Origin: an uncultured Aquimarina sp.
GTDB taxonomy: Bacteria; Bacteroidota; Bacteroidia; Flavobacteriales; Flavobacteriaceae
Reading direction: 5' to 3'
DNA length: 64,000 nt
Assembly: GCF_947492405.1 (NCBI RefSeq)
Contig: NZ_CANLMP010000002.1
Coordinates: 1,116,001 to 1,180,000 of the forward strand
In this document: in pieces, positions 17,933 through 28,968 of the stretch
Layout of the letters: the number at the start of each line of letters is the position of its first letter
How positions within the stretch are numbered: position 1 is the stretch's first letter
Made by a program: the position numbers and the translations under genes
Notes under the pieces: generated by a model
What the model was told of the DNA's origin: nothing
The model's database searches: none
The model's input: only the letters and a program-made list of their open reading frames with translations

Positions 17933-18913
17933 TCAAGAATAAGATGAAAAATCCTTATGTTCACTTCTATACAACTCTTCCTGAGAAAGACTTTTGAAAT
18001 ATTCTAAAGTACGTCTCATTCCTTCTGATCTATCAATTTCTGGCTGCCATTCTAAAATTTCTTTAGCTCTTGTAATATCAGGCTGCCTTTGCAAAGGGTC
18101 ATTAACGGGAAGTGGTTTATAAATTACTTTTTGATCGGTACCGGTTAATTTTATAATCTCTTCAGCAAAGTCTTTAATGGTAATTTCGTTAGGATTACCA
18201 ATATTCACAGGATACACATAGTCACTAAATAGTAGTCTATAAATTCCTTCTATTAAATCATCCACATAACAAAAGGAACGAGTCTGTAGACCTTCTCCAA
18301 ATACGGTAAGATCCTCTCCTCGCAATGCTTGCCCTATAAAAGCAGGAACAACCCTTCCATCATTCAATCTCATTCTTGGACCATATGTATTAAAAATACG
18401 AACGATTCTGGTCTCTACTTTATGATAGGTATGATAGGCCATAGTAATAGATTCTTGGAATCGTTTTGCTTCATCATACACTCCACGTGGTCCAATAGTG
18501 TTTACATTACCATAATAATCTTCTGTTTGTGGGTGCACCAATGGATCACCATATACCTCACTAGTAGAAGCGATTAATATTCTTGATTTCTTCTCTTTTG
18601 CTAAACCTAAAAGATTGTGTGTTCCTAAGGATCCAACTTTTAATGTTTGAATTGGAATTTTAAGATAGTCTATTGGGCTAGCTGGAGAAGCAAAATGTAA
18701 TATGTAATCTAAATTACCAGGGATATGAACAAATTTTGAAACATCATGATCGTAAAACTCAAAGTTTTTTAATTTAAATAGATGTTCAATATTCTTTAAG
18801 TCTCCAGTGATCAAGTTATCCATTCCGATAACGTGATACCCTTCTTTAATGAATCGATCGCAAAGGTGTGACCCCAAAAAACCTGCGGCTCCTGTAATTA
18901 GAACTTTCTTCAT
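17933..18913 (-). CDS. uxs: UDP-glucuronate decarboxylase (UDP-xylose synthase)
   Basis: A 326-residue extended SDR enzyme converting UDP-glucuronate to UDP-xylose. NAD-binding [10 protein letters not shown] is at residues 8-17. [10 protein letters not shown], the YDEAKR active-site Tyr-Lys pair and [10 protein letters not shown] follow, all characteristic of the UXS group. It starts one base after the UDP-glucose dehydrogenase gene, which supplies its substrate. The two genes form a UDP-GlcA/UDP-Xyl module enclosed by two polyprenyl glycosylphosphotransferases. Confidence 0.92.
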   Translation of the reverse strand: MKKVLITGAAGFLGSHLCDRFIKEGYHVIGMDNLITGDLKNIEHLFKLKNFEFYDHDVSKFVHIPGNLDYILHFASPASPIDYLKIPIQTLKVGSLGTHNLLGLAKEKKSRILIASTSEVYGDPLVHPQTEDYYGNVNTIGPRGVYDEAKRFQESITMAYHTYHKVETRIVRIFNTYGPRMRLNDGRVVPAFIGQALRGEDLTVFGEGLQTRSFCYVDDLIEGIYRLLFSDYVYPVNIGNPNEITIKDFAEEIIKLTGTDQKVIYKPLPVNDPLQRQPDITRAKEILEWQPEIDRSEGMRRTLEYFKSLSQEELYRSEHKDFSSYS

Positions 18914-18914
18914 G

Positions 18915-20228
18915 TTATAATTTTATATCTTTTCTTCCTATGGAAAAATATGAGACTTTTTCTTTTTCCATATCTTTTAGATCATATAAATTTCTTCCAT
19001 CAAAAATAACTGGATTTATAAGATCATTCTTTATTTTTTGAAAATCCGGTGTTCTAAAAATACTCCATTCAGTGCATATAATTAAGGCATCTGAACCATC
19101 TAAAGCTTCATACATAGAATTAGAGAACGTAATTTTACTTTCATATTTCCTTGCTACATTTTCCATTGCTTCAGGATCAAAAGCCTTTATTCTAGCTCCT
19201 TTGTTTAGTAAACCATCAATTATATCTAACGCCGGTGCTTCTCTAATATCATCGGTTTCTGGTTTAAAAGCAAGGCCCCAAATTGCAAAAGTTTTTCCTT
19301 TAAGGTCATTATTAAAGTAATCTAAAATCTTAGGAATTAATACTACTTTTTGACGTTGGTTTACTTCTATTACAGATTCTAAAATTTTAAAATCATAATT
19401 ATCATCCTTCCCAGATTTATGTAATGCTTTCACATCTTTAGGAAAACAAGAACCTCCATAACCTATTCCAGGAAACAAAAAACGTTTCCCTATCCTAGAA
19501 TCTGTGCCCATTCCTCTTCTTACCTTATCCACATCCGCACCAACCTTTTCGCAATAATTTGCTATTTCGTTCATAAAAGTGATCTTGGTAGCTAAAAACG
19601 AATTTGCTGCATACTTCGTTAATTCTGCGGATTTTTCATCCATTATAATAATTGGATTACCTGATCTAACAAAAGGTTTGTAAAGTCTTTCCATAAGCTC
19701 CGTTGCTTTCTTCGAAGAAGAACCTACAACAATTCTTTCTGGTTTCAGAAAATCATCTACCGCAAATCCTTCTCTTAAAAATTCAGGATTAGAGACTACA
19801 TCGAAGCTACACTTTGCATTACCGGATATTGCAGCGTGTACTTTTTCTGCAGTACCCACCGGAACAGTACTCTTATCCACAATCACCTTATAATCAGAAA
19901 TAATTTTACCTATTTCATCAGAAACACCTAAAACGTACGATAAATCTGCAGAACCATCCTCATCTTCAGGCGTTGGTAAGGCTAAAAATATAATTTCTCC
20001 ATGATCTACACCTTCTTTAAGTGAAGTAGTAAAACGTAACCTGTTTGCCTTAATGTTTCTGTCAAATAGTACATCTAAGTGTGGCTCATAAATAGGTACT
20101 TCACCGTCCCGCATTTTTTGAACCTTTTGTTCATCTATATCAACACAAACAACTTCGTTACCTGTTTCTGCTAAACAAGTTCCTGTAACCAATCCAACAT
20201 AACCCGTTCCTATTACCGATATCTTCAT
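18915..20228 (-). CDS. ugd: UDP-glucose 6-dehydrogenase
   Basis: A 437-residue NAD-dependent four-electron dehydrogenase making UDP-glucuronate from UDP-glucose. The N-terminus has the Rossmann motif [15 protein letters not shown]. The central domain carries [19 protein letters not shown], and the catalytic cysteine lies in [16 protein letters not shown] near residue 260. The C-terminal UDP-binding domain begins with [17 protein letters not shown]. Length is usual. It is coupled to uxs one base downstream, so most product may be drawn to UDP-xylose, with UDP-GlcA also available to transferases. Confidence 0.95.
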   Translation of the reverse strand: MKISVIGTGYVGLVTGTCLAETGNEVVCVDIDEQKVQKMRDGEVPIYEPHLDVLFDRNIKANRLRFTTSLKEGVDHGEIIFLALPTPEDEDGSADLSYVLGVSDEIGKIISDYKVIVDKSTVPVGTAEKVHAAISGNAKCSFDVVSNPEFLREGFAVDDFLKPERIVVGSSSKKATELMERLYKPFVRSGNPIIIMDEKSAELTKYAANSFLATKITFMNEIANYCEKVGADVDKVRRGMGTDSRIGKRFLFPGIGYGGSCFPKDVKALHKSGKDDNYDFKILESVIEVNQRQKVVLIPKILDYFNNDLKGKTFAIWGLAFKPETDDIREAPALDIIDGLLNKGARIKAFDPEAMENVARKYESKITFSNSMYEALDGSDALIICTEWSIFRTPDFQKIKNDLINPVIFDGRNLYDLKDMEKEKVSYFSIGRKDIKL

Positions 20229-20250
20229 GTATTATTTTTCTTTCTTTTTA

Positions 20251-21594
20251 TTAATATGCTTTGTCTTCTCCTTTAAAAATATTGACAATAGTTTGTAAAA
20301 TTATATTAATATCTAAAATCAATGACCAATTTTCTACATAAAATATATCATACCGTACCCTATTTAACATATCAGAATCATTTGCTATATTACCTCTATA
20401 TCCGCTTGTTTGCGCTAATCCAGTTATACCGGGTTTAACGTTGTGTCGAACCATAAACTTATTTATTTTGTCTTTATAGTCATCTGTATGACTCATTAAT
20501 AAAGGCCTGGGGCCAACTACAGACATTTCGCCATATAGTACATTAAAAAATTGAGGCAATTCATCCAAACTTGTCCTTCTTATAAATTTACCAATGCGAG
20601 TAACTCTAGCATCATTTTTTGATGCCTGAACCTTATCTGATTCCTTATTAGCTGTCATTGATCTAAATTTATAACACAAAAACAAATTAAAATCAGCTCC
20701 ATATCTGTATTGTTTAAAAAAAACGGGGCCTCGACTTTCTATTTTAATTAATAAAGCTATTACAGGAATTAGCCAAGATAATAAGAAGATTATAACTGAA
20801 ACAGAAAAAACGATATCAAAAGTTCTTTTGATCAAATCTTTTATTGGGTCGTCTAATGGTATTTTAGATAGAGATAAGATTGGTGTTAAGTTATAATAAT
20901 CTAACTCTAAATTTTTCGAAAAAAGCTCTTTATCGTCTGCAACGAATTTTATCACTTTCATATTACGCTCACAGAATTCAGTAAGCTCTTTTATCTGCTC
21001 ATTAGTAAGTTCTTTTGTCGAACAATATACTTCATCAATTTTATTTTCAATTATAAAGTTATAGCTATCCTCAATTGTTCCGATTATATCTGATTCATCT
21101 TGGTTATCAAAAAAGCCTTTGAATTGGTAACCGTATTCTGGAGAATTATCAAAAAAAGATGCCAGCTTTCGTGTAGAATGGTTTAATCCTACAATAACTA
21201 CATAGACATTATTACTCCCAGTAATAATCCTATATCTCTGAAAGAAAACAAACAAAAAGACTCTCCAGCTCGTAATAACAATAAGAAGCGCTACAAAGAA
21301 ATTAATAATATTAGTTTTGGGGATAAACCGCCCACTTATATAATAATACGTAAAAACTAATAAAGCTAGTAATACTGTCTGTCGAAAAAATAAAGATATA
21401 ATTTTTACAATTTTAGTAAAACGATAGATGGCATATATAGAAATCAAAAAGGATAATACCAACCAAAATAAAATTATAAAACTTATATCTAACACACTTT
21501 TAGTAAGAAAAAAATATGCCAAGAAACAAACCATTAATAGGTCAATACCATATAAAAGTGGTCTTATATATTTTGAATATCCACCTTTATTCAT
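20251..21594 (-). CDS. Polyprenyl glycosylphosphotransferase (WcaJ/WbaP type), copy 2
   Basis: An initiating sugar-phosphate transferase of 447 residues from ATG 21594. The frame extends to a GTG at 21636, but the ATG aligns with copy 1 (NKGGYSKYIRPLLYGID against HKRGGYSYLIRPILIVID). The layout is N-terminal helices, a central nucleotide-binding-like domain, then the catalytic domain with CYKFRSM, RRTSLDELPQFFNVLYGEM, SVVGPRPLLMS and KPGITGLAQTSGYRG. The 3' ends of both copies encode the same KAY terminus. It overlaps the upstream GT4 gene by eight bases and precedes ugd by 22. Confidence 0.92.
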   Translation of the reverse strand: MNKGGYSKYIRPLLYGIDLLMVCFLAYFFLTKSVLDISFIILFWLVLSFLISIYAIYRFTKIVKIISLFFRQTVLLALLVFTYYYISGRFIPKTNIINFFVALLIVITSWRVFLFVFFQRYRIITGSNNVYVVIVGLNHSTRKLASFFDNSPEYGYQFKGFFDNQDESDIIGTIEDSYNFIIENKIDEVYCSTKELTNEQIKELTEFCERNMKVIKFVADDKELFSKNLELDYYNLTPILSLSKIPLDDPIKDLIKRTFDIVFSVSVIIFLLSWLIPVIALLIKIESRGPVFFKQYRYGADFNLFLCYKFRSMTANKESDKVQASKNDARVTRIGKFIRRTSLDELPQFFNVLYGEMSVVGPRPLLMSHTDDYKDKINKFMVRHNVKPGITGLAQTSGYRGNIANDSDMLNRVRYDIFYVENWSLILDINIILQTIVNIFKGEDKAY

Positions 21595-22789
21595 AAATAG
21601 TTCTTTCTCGGTTGTTTTGAATTTTGTTACTATCACTCATGCTCTTTCTCCAACGATCATATATCCCTTCTATTGTTTCTTTAAACTCCTTTTCGAATCG
21701 TTCTTTACTAAAAAACTCTGCGTGTTTACGTATTGTTGGTTTATCAAAAGAATGTTCATGTGTTTCAAAAAACTGAATTGCATCAAGTAGAGAATCAATA
21801 GTTTGCTCTTTAAAAAAAACCCCTGTATGTCTGTCTTCTATATTATCTGTTACAAAACAACCGTTAATTGTTTCTAAAACTCCTCCTTTAGCGTAAGCAA
21901 TGACAGGTACTCCACAAGCCTGAGCTTCTATTGGTGCTATCCCAAAATCTTCCTCTGCAGCAAAAACAAAGGCTCTGGCTTTTCTTAATATTTCAATCAT
22001 TTCAATTTTTCCCACATGTCCCATTAGATCAACATTTGAAGTAGCCAGTTTCTTTATTTTTCTAAAATCTGGACCGTCTCCAATCACAATAAGCTTCTTA
22101 TTTGTTTTGGAAAACGCTTCTACTATCAAATTTATTTTTTTATACGGCACCATCCTAGAACACGTAACATAATAATCTTCTTTCTTCTCAGATATTGTAA
22201 AAGATTTTGTGTCTACAGGAGGATAAATTACTATCGATTCTTTATTATAAATTTTTTTTATTCTTGCTGCGATATAATGAGAAATTGCGATATAATGATT
22301 AGGCCTATTAGCAGTACTAACATCCCAAATTCTTAGTTTATGAAGAAAGTACTTTGCTATAAAACCCTTTATTCCTTTATTAAGTCCACTTTCTTTTAAA
22401 TACTGAAAATATAAATCCCACGCATAACGAATTGGTGAATAAACATAACATATATGTAGTTGATCAGGTCTTGTTAATACCCCCTTTGATATGGCAGAAG
22501 ATGAAGAAATAATCAAGTCATATTCATTTAGATCAAACTGTTCAATTGCCAAAGGGAATAAGGGTAAATAAGAACGGTATTTTTTCTTACCAAATGGTAG
22601 CTTTTCTATAAAAGAGGTATTTGTTTTTTTACCTTTAAGTACTTTCTCTCTCTGCTCATTAGTTAAAGTATCAACTAAAGTAAAATGATCAAAATCATCC
22701 CAAATGTTTGTAAAGCTTTCAATACATCTTTCACCACCACTATATTGTGTATACCAATCATGTACTAAAGCTTTTTTCATTTCCAACAT
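21587..22789 (-). CDS. Family 4 glycosyltransferase (WbaZ-like)
   Basis: A 400-residue GT-B transferase. It begins with KKALVHDWYTQYSGGERC, typical of WbaZ-like mannosyltransferases, and carries the GT4 donor-site pattern EDFGIAPIEAQACGVPVIAY near residue 295. A second ATG lies three codons in (22780). It lies downstream of gmd-rmd across a 328-base gap and overlaps the next glycosylphosphotransferase, so it probably extends the lipid-linked glycan in the cytoplasm. Donor and acceptor are unknown; a mannose or rhamnose donor is plausible from the neighbours. Confidence 0.87.
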   Translation of the reverse strand: MLEMKKALVHDWYTQYSGGERCIESFTNIWDDFDHFTLVDTLTNEQREKVLKGKKTNTSFIEKLPFGKKKYRSYLPLFPLAIEQFDLNEYDLIISSSSAISKGVLTRPDQLHICYVYSPIRYAWDLYFQYLKESGLNKGIKGFIAKYFLHKLRIWDVSTANRPNHYIAISHYIAARIKKIYNKESIVIYPPVDTKSFTISEKKEDYYVTCSRMVPYKKINLIVEAFSKTNKKLIVIGDGPDFRKIKKLATSNVDLMGHVGKIEMIEILRKARAFVFAAEEDFGIAPIEAQACGVPVIAYAKGGVLETINGCFVTDNIEDRHTGVFFKEQTIDSLLDAIQFFETHEHSFDKPTIRKHAEFFSKERFEKEFKETIEGIYDRWRKSMSDSNKIQNNRERTIYE

Positions 22790-23117
22790 TTATAAATTAA
22801 TTATTGAATTTAAAATTTTAATAAAGAGCTGCAAAAAAATTATAATTACTAAATTAAAAACTTCTTGAAGAGCTCTAAATTAACCAAAAACAAAGTTAAA
22901 GCAATTTATCAGTATTAGATGATCTTTTAAAAGAAATGAGATACGATAAGCATTAAAGAGCTTACTTGCTCATAGTTATATGTCTTATGTATCTAAGAAA
23001 TTGAAGCAAAAAAGCTCGTTACATCAAAAAGGTGTTTAAAAAATCATACTAGCTCTAAAAAGAAATCAATTTTAATACACTCTTTAATCAAGAATGAAAA
23101 GATTTCCTTAACTATCT
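22790..23117. other. Intergenic gap of 328 bp inside the polysaccharide locus
   Basis: No gene is seen. The minus strand carries TAACTTTG (22898-22891), a match to the -7 consensus TAnnTTTG about 100 bases upstream of the GT4 gene, without a clear -33 element. AGAGCT-like hexamers recur several times in this AT-rich stretch; their meaning is unclear. Confidence 0.5.
22891..22898 (-). promoter_or_regulatory. Candidate -7 element for the GT4-PHPT-ugd-uxs operon
   Basis: The minus strand reads TAACTTTG, a full match to TAnnTTTG in the largest non-coding gap of the cluster. No matching TTTG is seen at the expected distance upstream. Confidence 0.33.
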
Positions 23118-24020
23118 TCAATTTTCCGAGTTAAACATTTTTGTTAATGTATTTTCTAAGCTATAATCCTTTGATAAGTCACCGATAAAACTATGCAACT
23201 TAGAAGAATCTCCTTTCAAAATTTCTATTTCATTTTTTCGAATATATTTCGAATTTACTTTGACTTCTATTATATGATCTGATAATTTTTCAAGAAATGA
23301 AAGGATTTCTTTTATCTTATTAGTCCTTCCTGTACAAATATTTACTGTTTCTGAAACAATTCCAGATATCAATAAGTTATAATAACATTTTACTATATAG
23401 TCAATATCATTAAATTCTCTATAAACATCTAAATTTCCTAGTTCAATAATTGGCTTTTTTTCCTTGAAATGAGATACAATTTTAGGAATTAGAAAATCCT
23501 GCGATTGTCCAACACCTGTGTAATTAAAAGGCCTTGTGATAATAATATCTAACTTAGAAAAATATGCCTTAATCATATTTTCCATAACCAGCTTACTGTT
23601 TCCATAATGATTGATAGGGTGAGGACATAAATCTTCTGAAAGCGTTTCCCCAATATTACCATAGACCGCAGCGCTACTTACAATGATTATTTTTTCTGGA
23701 TTTATATTAGATTCAATGATAGCGTCCAAAAGGTTTAATGTACCAAAAACATTAACCTTATACATATTCTCTTTATGACTTGCTTCAACGAAAGATACTG
23801 CTGCTGTGTGTATAATGTAATTTGGCCGTAAATTTTTTATAATTTTATCAACTTCTTCTTTTTTTGTAATATCACATAAAAAATGATTTTTATTTTCAGG
23901 TGTTTGGAATGTTGTTCCAAATACCTTCCATCCTTCACTCAGAAAAAATTTCTCTAAATGTACTCCCGTAAAACCTGTAATACCAGTTATAAAAACAATT
24001 TTTTCAGAAAGATCCTCCAT
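23118..24020 (-). CDS. rmd: GDP-6-deoxy-D-mannose reductase-like (GDP-D-rhamnose synthase)
   Basis: A 300-residue extended SDR from ATG 24020; a GTG at 24041 is a less likely start. NAD-binding [10 protein letters not shown] lies near the N-terminus, the active-site pair in HYGNSK, and the RMD-type substrate region [19 protein letters not shown] with [15 protein letters not shown]. In the characterised Gmd-Rmd pathway this enzyme reduces GDP-4-keto-6-deoxymannose to GDP-D-rhamnose. It overlaps gmd by 17 bases. A fucose or 6-deoxytalose product is the alternative, but no GDP-fucose-synthase signature was seen. Confidence 0.8.
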   Translation of the reverse strand: MEDLSEKIVFITGITGFTGVHLEKFFLSEGWKVFGTTFQTPENKNHFLCDITKKEEVDKIIKNLRPNYIIHTAAVSFVEASHKENMYKVNVFGTLNLLDAIIESNINPEKIIIVSSAAVYGNIGETLSEDLCPHPINHYGNSKLVMENMIKAYFSKLDIIITRPFNYTGVGQSQDFLIPKIVSHFKEKKPIIELGNLDVYREFNDIDYIVKCYYNLLISGIVSETVNICTGRTNKIKEILSFLEKLSDHIIEVKVNSKYIRKNEIEILKGDSSKLHSFIGDLSKDYSLENTLTKMFNSEN

Positions 24021-25038
24021 TAGTATTTCGTTTAATATCACTTTTTACCATCATTTTGGCAAGTTCTTCAAGAGTTGTTTTTGATTCCCATCCCAAATCT
24101 TTCTTCGCTTTAGAAGCATCTCCTATCAACAAATCCACTTCTGCCGGCCTATAAAATTTCGGGTTTACTTTTACAATTTCCCGTTGTGTTTTTAAGTCAA
24201 TTCCTACTTCATGTTCATTCTTTCCCATCCATCCAATATCAACACCTACGGTTTTAAATGATAAAGTAACAAAATCCCGAACTGTGTTTGTCTGGTTTGT
24301 TGCTAACACATAAGTATCCGCTACTGGTGCTTGCAACATCATATACATCCCTTCCACATACTCTTTTGCATAACCCCAATCTCTTTTTGCATTGAGATTT
24401 CCTAGTTCTAGTACATCTTGTTTTTTTAAATGTATTTTCGCTACTGCATCTGTAATTTTTCTGGTCACAAATTCTTTACCCCTGAGTGGGGATTCGTGAT
24501 TAAATAGAATACCACTAGTTGCAAATAAATCATATGATTCTTGATAATTCAATGTAGCCCAATGGGCAAAAACTTTTGCAACACCGTAAGGGCTTCTAGG
24601 GTGAAATGGAGTTTCTTCGTTTTGCGGAATTCTAGTAACTTTCCCAAACATTTCTGAAGTTGATGCCTGATAAAATTTAATTTTCGGATTTATTGTTCGA
24701 ATTGCTTCTAATAAATTCATAACACCAATACCCGTAATATTAGCAGTTGCTATTGGTTGCGTAAAAGAAACACCAACAAAACTTTGAGCAGCTAAATTAT
24801 AAATCTCATCGGGCTCTACTTTCGCAATTATTCTATATGCACTAGACAAATCGATCAAATCATATTCTAATAAATGAAGGTTTGGATGATTTTCTATTCC
24901 TAACTCTTCTATTCTCCAAAAATTAGTAGAGCTTGTTCTTCGATAGGTTCCATAGACTTCATAATCTTTTGACAAAAGTAACTCGGCCAAATATGCTGCA
25001 TCTTGGCCCGTAATACCTGTGATTATTGCTTTTTTCAT
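24004..25038 (-). CDS. gmd: GDP-mannose 4,6-dehydratase
   Basis: A 344-residue SDR from ATG 25038; the frame runs to a TTG at 25074 but the family begins [12 protein letters not shown]. Motifs are [15 protein letters not shown] for NAD binding, the Ser-Tyr-Lys active site in STSEMFG and [12 protein letters not shown], then [10 protein letters not shown] and [20 protein letters not shown], which are diagnostic of Gmd. It makes GDP-4-keto-6-deoxy-D-mannose for the reductase encoded next. A 260-base non-coding gap upstream may hold its own promoter. Confidence 0.95.
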   Translation of the reverse strand: MKKAIITGITGQDAAYLAELLLSKDYEVYGTYRRTSSTNFWRIEELGIENHPNLHLLEYDLIDLSSAYRIIAKVEPDEIYNLAAQSFVGVSFTQPIATANITGIGVMNLLEAIRTINPKIKFYQASTSEMFGKVTRIPQNEETPFHPRSPYGVAKVFAHWATLNYQESYDLFATSGILFNHESPLRGKEFVTRKITDAVAKIHLKKQDVLELGNLNAKRDWGYAKEYVEGMYMMLQAPVADTYVLATNQTNTVRDFVTLSFKTVGVDIGWMGKNEHEVGIDLKTQREIVKVNPKFYRPAEVDLLIGDASKAKKDLGWESKTTLEELAKMMVKSDIKRNTNGGSF

Positions 25039-25298
25039 TTTAATTTTTTCAAGTTTGTATATAATAAACCACAACTATCCTAAAGTTTATGTTTTTAGGT
25101 AAACCGAGAACAGAATTTTCTAGTTTGGAAAGAAATTATAATTTAGTTAAACTTTTCCTATGGACTAAAAGTAAAGATTAGCCCTTACTTAGACAAATTA
25201 TAGATTTAATTATTATTAAGGTCTTTTTATTATAAAATTACATCATATTATTGATGTTAATCTTTGGAAGATTTAACAAAAGTAAAATCCATATTGTC

Positions 25299-26357
25299 TT
25301 AGTTCACTTTTTCATTCATATTATTTTTAATTATCAAAATAAAATCTTCTGCTGATTTATTCCAATTATATTTTTTTACATTTAAAAAACCTTTTGATAT
25401 TAACGCATTTCTCTTTTTTTGATTAGTTAAAACATCATAGATTTTATTTTTTATATCCGAAACACTTCGGGGGTTACAATACTCGGCAGAATCTTGATAA
25501 ACCTCAGGCAAAGATGTTACGTTAGAAATCAAACAAGCAGTACCGCATTTTTGTGCTTCTAAAGGAGGAATACCAAAGCCTTCAAATAACGATGGATACA
25601 TAAAGAGTTCTGCTTTATTATATAGTTCAACTAATTCTTCATCTTCAATATATCCTGTAAACTTTATTTTTTCTTTTTTTATTGGTTCCGGAATCTCTAA
25701 ATCAGAAAAAACTGTTCCTCGGGCTCCAACTATTACTAACTTATGTGGAATACTTAATTGATCAAAAGCTTCGATTACACGTGTCATATTTTTTCTTGGA
25801 TCTAAAGAAGAAACCATTAAAATCATAGCTTCTTTATTCACCTGTTTTTTCACAAATGCTGATGAAGGTGCAGCATAAACAACATTAATTTTTTCTGAAG
25901 GAAGGTTATATGTGTTAATTAAATCATTTTTCACATAATTACTGTCTGTAATTATGTGTTTTGAGTTTTTCAGGCTCATAGGTATAAACCAATTATAAGT
26001 CAATTGAAAACTTTTGGAAAACCATTCTGGATGATGTTTAAATGCAAGATCGTAAACGGTCATTATCTTATTCCTATACCATATCGGTCCTATTCCAACA
26101 AAGTTTATAAGTAAAGGGTTTCCTTTTCTTTTTAAAAATATAGGTAGATCGATCTGTTCCCATAACTGACCTTCTAGTTTTCCTATGGCAATACTATTAA
26201 ACTCTTTAAAAAGAGGGTTTAATTTAGCTTTTTTAGGCGCAATGAAAGTAATTCTTTTTTCTAAAATTTCCTTTGGTAATAATTTACATATTTCAATTGC
26301 ATATCTCTGAACACCTGTCACTTTTTGCGTTAAAAACCTAGCATTGACATAAATCAT
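25299..26357 (-). CDS. Family 4 glycosyltransferase (MtfA-like)
   Basis: A 352-residue GT-B transferase. I start at ATG 26357 (MIYVNARFLTQKVTGVQRY), four bases after the upstream stop; the longer frame begins at a TTG inside that gene. The pattern of an acceptor-site QKVTGVQRYAIEI near the start and FEGFGIPPLEAQKCGTACLIS near residue 270 fits the GT4 mannosyltransferase A group. It probably adds a mannose or rhamnose residue using GDP-sugars from gmd-rmd, which is inference from position. Confidence 0.87.
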   Translation of the reverse strand: MIYVNARFLTQKVTGVQRYAIEICKLLPKEILEKRITFIAPKKAKLNPLFKEFNSIAIGKLEGQLWEQIDLPIFLKRKGNPLLINFVGIGPIWYRNKIMTVYDLAFKHHPEWFSKSFQLTYNWFIPMSLKNSKHIITDSNYVKNDLINTYNLPSEKINVVYAAPSSAFVKKQVNKEAMILMVSSLDPRKNMTRVIEAFDQLSIPHKLVIVGARGTVFSDLEIPEPIKKEKIKFTGYIEDEELVELYNKAELFMYPSLFEGFGIPPLEAQKCGTACLISNVTSLPEVYQDSAEYCNPRSVSDIKNKIYDVLTNQKKRNALISKGFLNVKKYNWNKSAEDFILIIKNNMNEKVN

Positions 26358-26361
26358 ATTT

Positions 26362-27714
26362 TTATTTTGTTTTTTTAGAAGACAACAAGATAAGTGAAAC
26401 ATATAATCCAAAAAATAAAACTCCGTCCGAACGAGAAATTATATTCTCTGTTAGCATTACAATAGAGATAACCATAAAACCATAAAACAAAGCACTATTC
26501 CTTACTGCTATTAACTTTTTAAAAGAATAAAATAGGAAACTACAAAAAGAAAATAATGTTAAAACTCCTGAACCAATCAAAAAAAATAAATATTGATTAT
26601 GCGAATTATAGCTTTGCCATTTATAAACCTTAGCTCCTATTTTTTCATCGTAGCAAGCAGATAACTCGGCTTGCATATCTCCAATACCAGTTCCAAACAA
26701 CCAATTTTCTTTAACTAATATTCCATCACAATAATATATTCCACTTCTAACATTGGTAGAATTAAAATTATAAATATCATTTCCTTTCGTTGGTAAGGTA
26801 AATACATTGTCAACGATCTCAGATACTTTAGTATTGATAGGCTTTATAAAAGTATATAAAGAAAATAGTGTTATTATTGAAAATAATATTATGCTTGAAA
26901 AAGTTCTTATCGAAACTCCCTTGAACAATATCCAAGTTAAAATAATTGCAACAATAGATGCTAGTATAGGCATTCTTGCAGAGATTACAAACATCCAAAA
27001 AATTAACATCCCAACCACTAAGATCGCAGGTATTTTATATTTTAATTGCCTCCAATCAGATTTGAATTTAGAAATAAGCCAAAAAACAACAAAAGATATC
27101 CACAACCCTTGATATGTGGGGTGCGAATCAACCAATTTCAAAATAAAGTTTCTCAATCTTCTTATTTTTATTTGTTGAATCTGATCCTGACTTATTGAAC
27201 TTAAATGATGTAAATTATTTCTTTTGATTTCAGAGATACTAAGATCATTAGTTATGATATCAAAATTAAAGAGTAGAAGTAGCATTTGATATAAAACAAA
27301 AATTATCACTGAGCAACAAAAAAAATTGATAATCCAATCAATTCGTTTCTTTGTGAATGCCCGTTTGTTCAAATAAAATATTATAGGAAGAATAGCAAAA
27401 GGAAGCATTCCAATTAACCTTTTACTACCTTCAGACACATCCTTAGAATACAATAAGCTGAAAATCAATAGCATAAAAGATATAACTAAAAAGATAATTA
27501 TCGGCTTACTATATTTATCTTGATTGATTTGAAAACTCTTATTTTTAAGTAATGATAGAGTCCCGAAAAAAATCCAAACAATAATTATTATTGTTCGAAT
27601 ACCAAAAGTTAGTATAGGGAAAATGGATAATAGATAAGAACATATTATAAATATATTATTCAAACGAAATTCTGAATCTAACCCTAATAAATATTTATAG
27701 TTATTCAATTTCAT
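26362..27714 (-). CDS. O-antigen ligase family membrane protein
   Basis: A 450-residue polytopic membrane protein with about ten helices. A long periplasmic loop ends with YNSHNQYLFFLIGSGV near residue 395, the Wzy_C/WaaL pattern with its conserved histidine. It overlaps the upstream membrane protein gene by 14 bases, so two polymer-handling membrane proteins are made together. It may be the ligase partner of that polymerase or a second polymerase. Confidence 0.82.
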   Translation of the reverse strand: MKLNNYKYLLGLDSEFRLNNIFIICSYLLSIFPILTFGIRTIIIIVWIFFGTLSLLKNKSFQINQDKYSKPIIIFLVISFMLLIFSLLYSKDVSEGSKRLIGMLPFAILPIIFYLNKRAFTKKRIDWIINFFCCSVIIFVLYQMLLLLFNFDIITNDLSISEIKRNNLHHLSSISQDQIQQIKIRRLRNFILKLVDSHPTYQGLWISFVVFWLISKFKSDWRQLKYKIPAILVVGMLIFWMFVISARMPILASIVAIILTWILFKGVSIRTFSSIILFSIITLFSLYTFIKPINTKVSEIVDNVFTLPTKGNDIYNFNSTNVRSGIYYCDGILVKENWLFGTGIGDMQAELSACYDEKIGAKVYKWQSYNSHNQYLFFLIGSGVLTLFSFCSFLFYSFKKLIAVRNSALFYGFMVISIVMLTENIISRSDGVLFFGLYVSLILLSSKKTK

Positions 27715-28897
27715 AATTCTCGTTATCCATCCAATATCTAAAAACTAATCCAAGACATATACTCATAACCGGCAATTCAATAACATTAGTGGTAATTCCA
27801 TAGGCAAAGACGTACACGGATAATATATAAAATAATTTTTCTACTTCTGTATTTCGTATTTGCTTATTATAAACGCCTCTAACTAAAAAAGCGTACACAA
27901 TAAAAGCACCAATACCAAAAATAGCAATAAGATATACAAACAGATTATCCGCTGGATGCGATAGTTCAGGCTCAAAAATATTTTGTGGCACACCTATTCC
28001 TCCTATTCCTCTTCCGGTAATAAAGTTTCCAGACTCTGAAATCAATTTATAAGCTTCAGGCCAGGTGCGTTCTATTCTCATTTCAAAAGATCTTAGAAAA
28101 TTACTACTTGTTATATCATCAATAGAAAATGACCAAGAAATTAAAGGAAGAGCTAGATTAACAAACAATATAGCTATTAACATTGTTTTTTTTGTAGAAT
28201 CTGAAATATAATTCCAAAGCAATACTAGTAACGAAATAATGCCGTAGGTCATTAAAATCCCCTTAGTATCCGTAAAATATATAGCAATACCAGCCAATAT
28301 CCATATAATCTGAATTTTAGACTTTTTAAGCATATATATAATCGCTAAAAAAAGAACATATGCAGCAGTTTCATAAGAAGATCTTCCCAGTCCGGAAAGT
28401 CTCCTTGTTCCTAATGAAGTCCAAAAACGATTGCCTTCAATTGTTTTTCCATAAACCTCATAATTAAAACCTTCCCAAGGAAAAATAAAAACTAGATTAA
28501 GAAGTACACCTGCAATACCAATAATCAGTATGATCTTATAAAAATGTTTATAGCTCAATATTCTTTCAAAAAAAGGATACATTACAAATCCATAAAAAAG
28601 AGGTGTTAAAATATAAACTCCCATAAATACCTGAAGAATAGTATTTGTATAAATAACACCTATAATTAGAGCCAAAAGTAGCATAATCGAAAGTGCTAAA
28701 AAGTTTCTTTTGACTTTAACTTGATTCAAAAAAGACACAAAATGTATACAAACCACAACCACCATTAGTAATTGAGAAATATAAACAATAGGAAAAAATG
28801 GGGAGTCTAAAAGATAATAACGAAAAACAGAATTAAAAATTCCTAATAGAAGTACTATATAAAAAGTGACACCTTCAAGATTAAAACTAATTTTCAT
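27701..28897 (-). CDS. Polysaccharide polymerase-like membrane protein (Wzy candidate)
   Basis: A 398-residue protein with about ten to twelve transmembrane helices. A long periplasmic loop contains TSLGTRRLSGLGRSSYETAAYV and a later GRGIGGIGVPQNIF, the arginine/glycine-rich loops common in Wzy polymerases. There is no strong family motif in the sequence. Position between a methyltransferase and an O-antigen ligase-like gene supports a polymerase role. It could also be an inactive or unrelated membrane protein of the same fold. Confidence 0.62.
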   Translation of the reverse strand: MKISFNLEGVTFYIVLLLGIFNSVFRYYLLDSPFFPIVYISQLLMVVVVCIHFVSFLNQVKVKRNFLALSIMLLLALIIGVIYTNTILQVFMGVYILTPLFYGFVMYPFFERILSYKHFYKIILIIGIAGVLLNLVFIFPWEGFNYEVYGKTIEGNRFWTSLGTRRLSGLGRSSYETAAYVLFLAIIYMLKKSKIQIIWILAGIAIYFTDTKGILMTYGIISLLVLLWNYISDSTKKTMLIAILFVNLALPLISWSFSIDDITSSNFLRSFEMRIERTWPEAYKLISESGNFITGRGIGGIGVPQNIFEPELSHPADNLFVYLIAIFGIGAFIVYAFLVRGVYNKQIRNTEVEKLFYILSVYVFAYGITTNVIELPVMSICLGLVFRYWMDNENYEIE

Positions 28898-28968
28898 TAA
28901 TCATCATAATTATTAAACATATTTGTTAAATCTATGTTTTTGGGTAAATTTACATTTTTATACGATAT

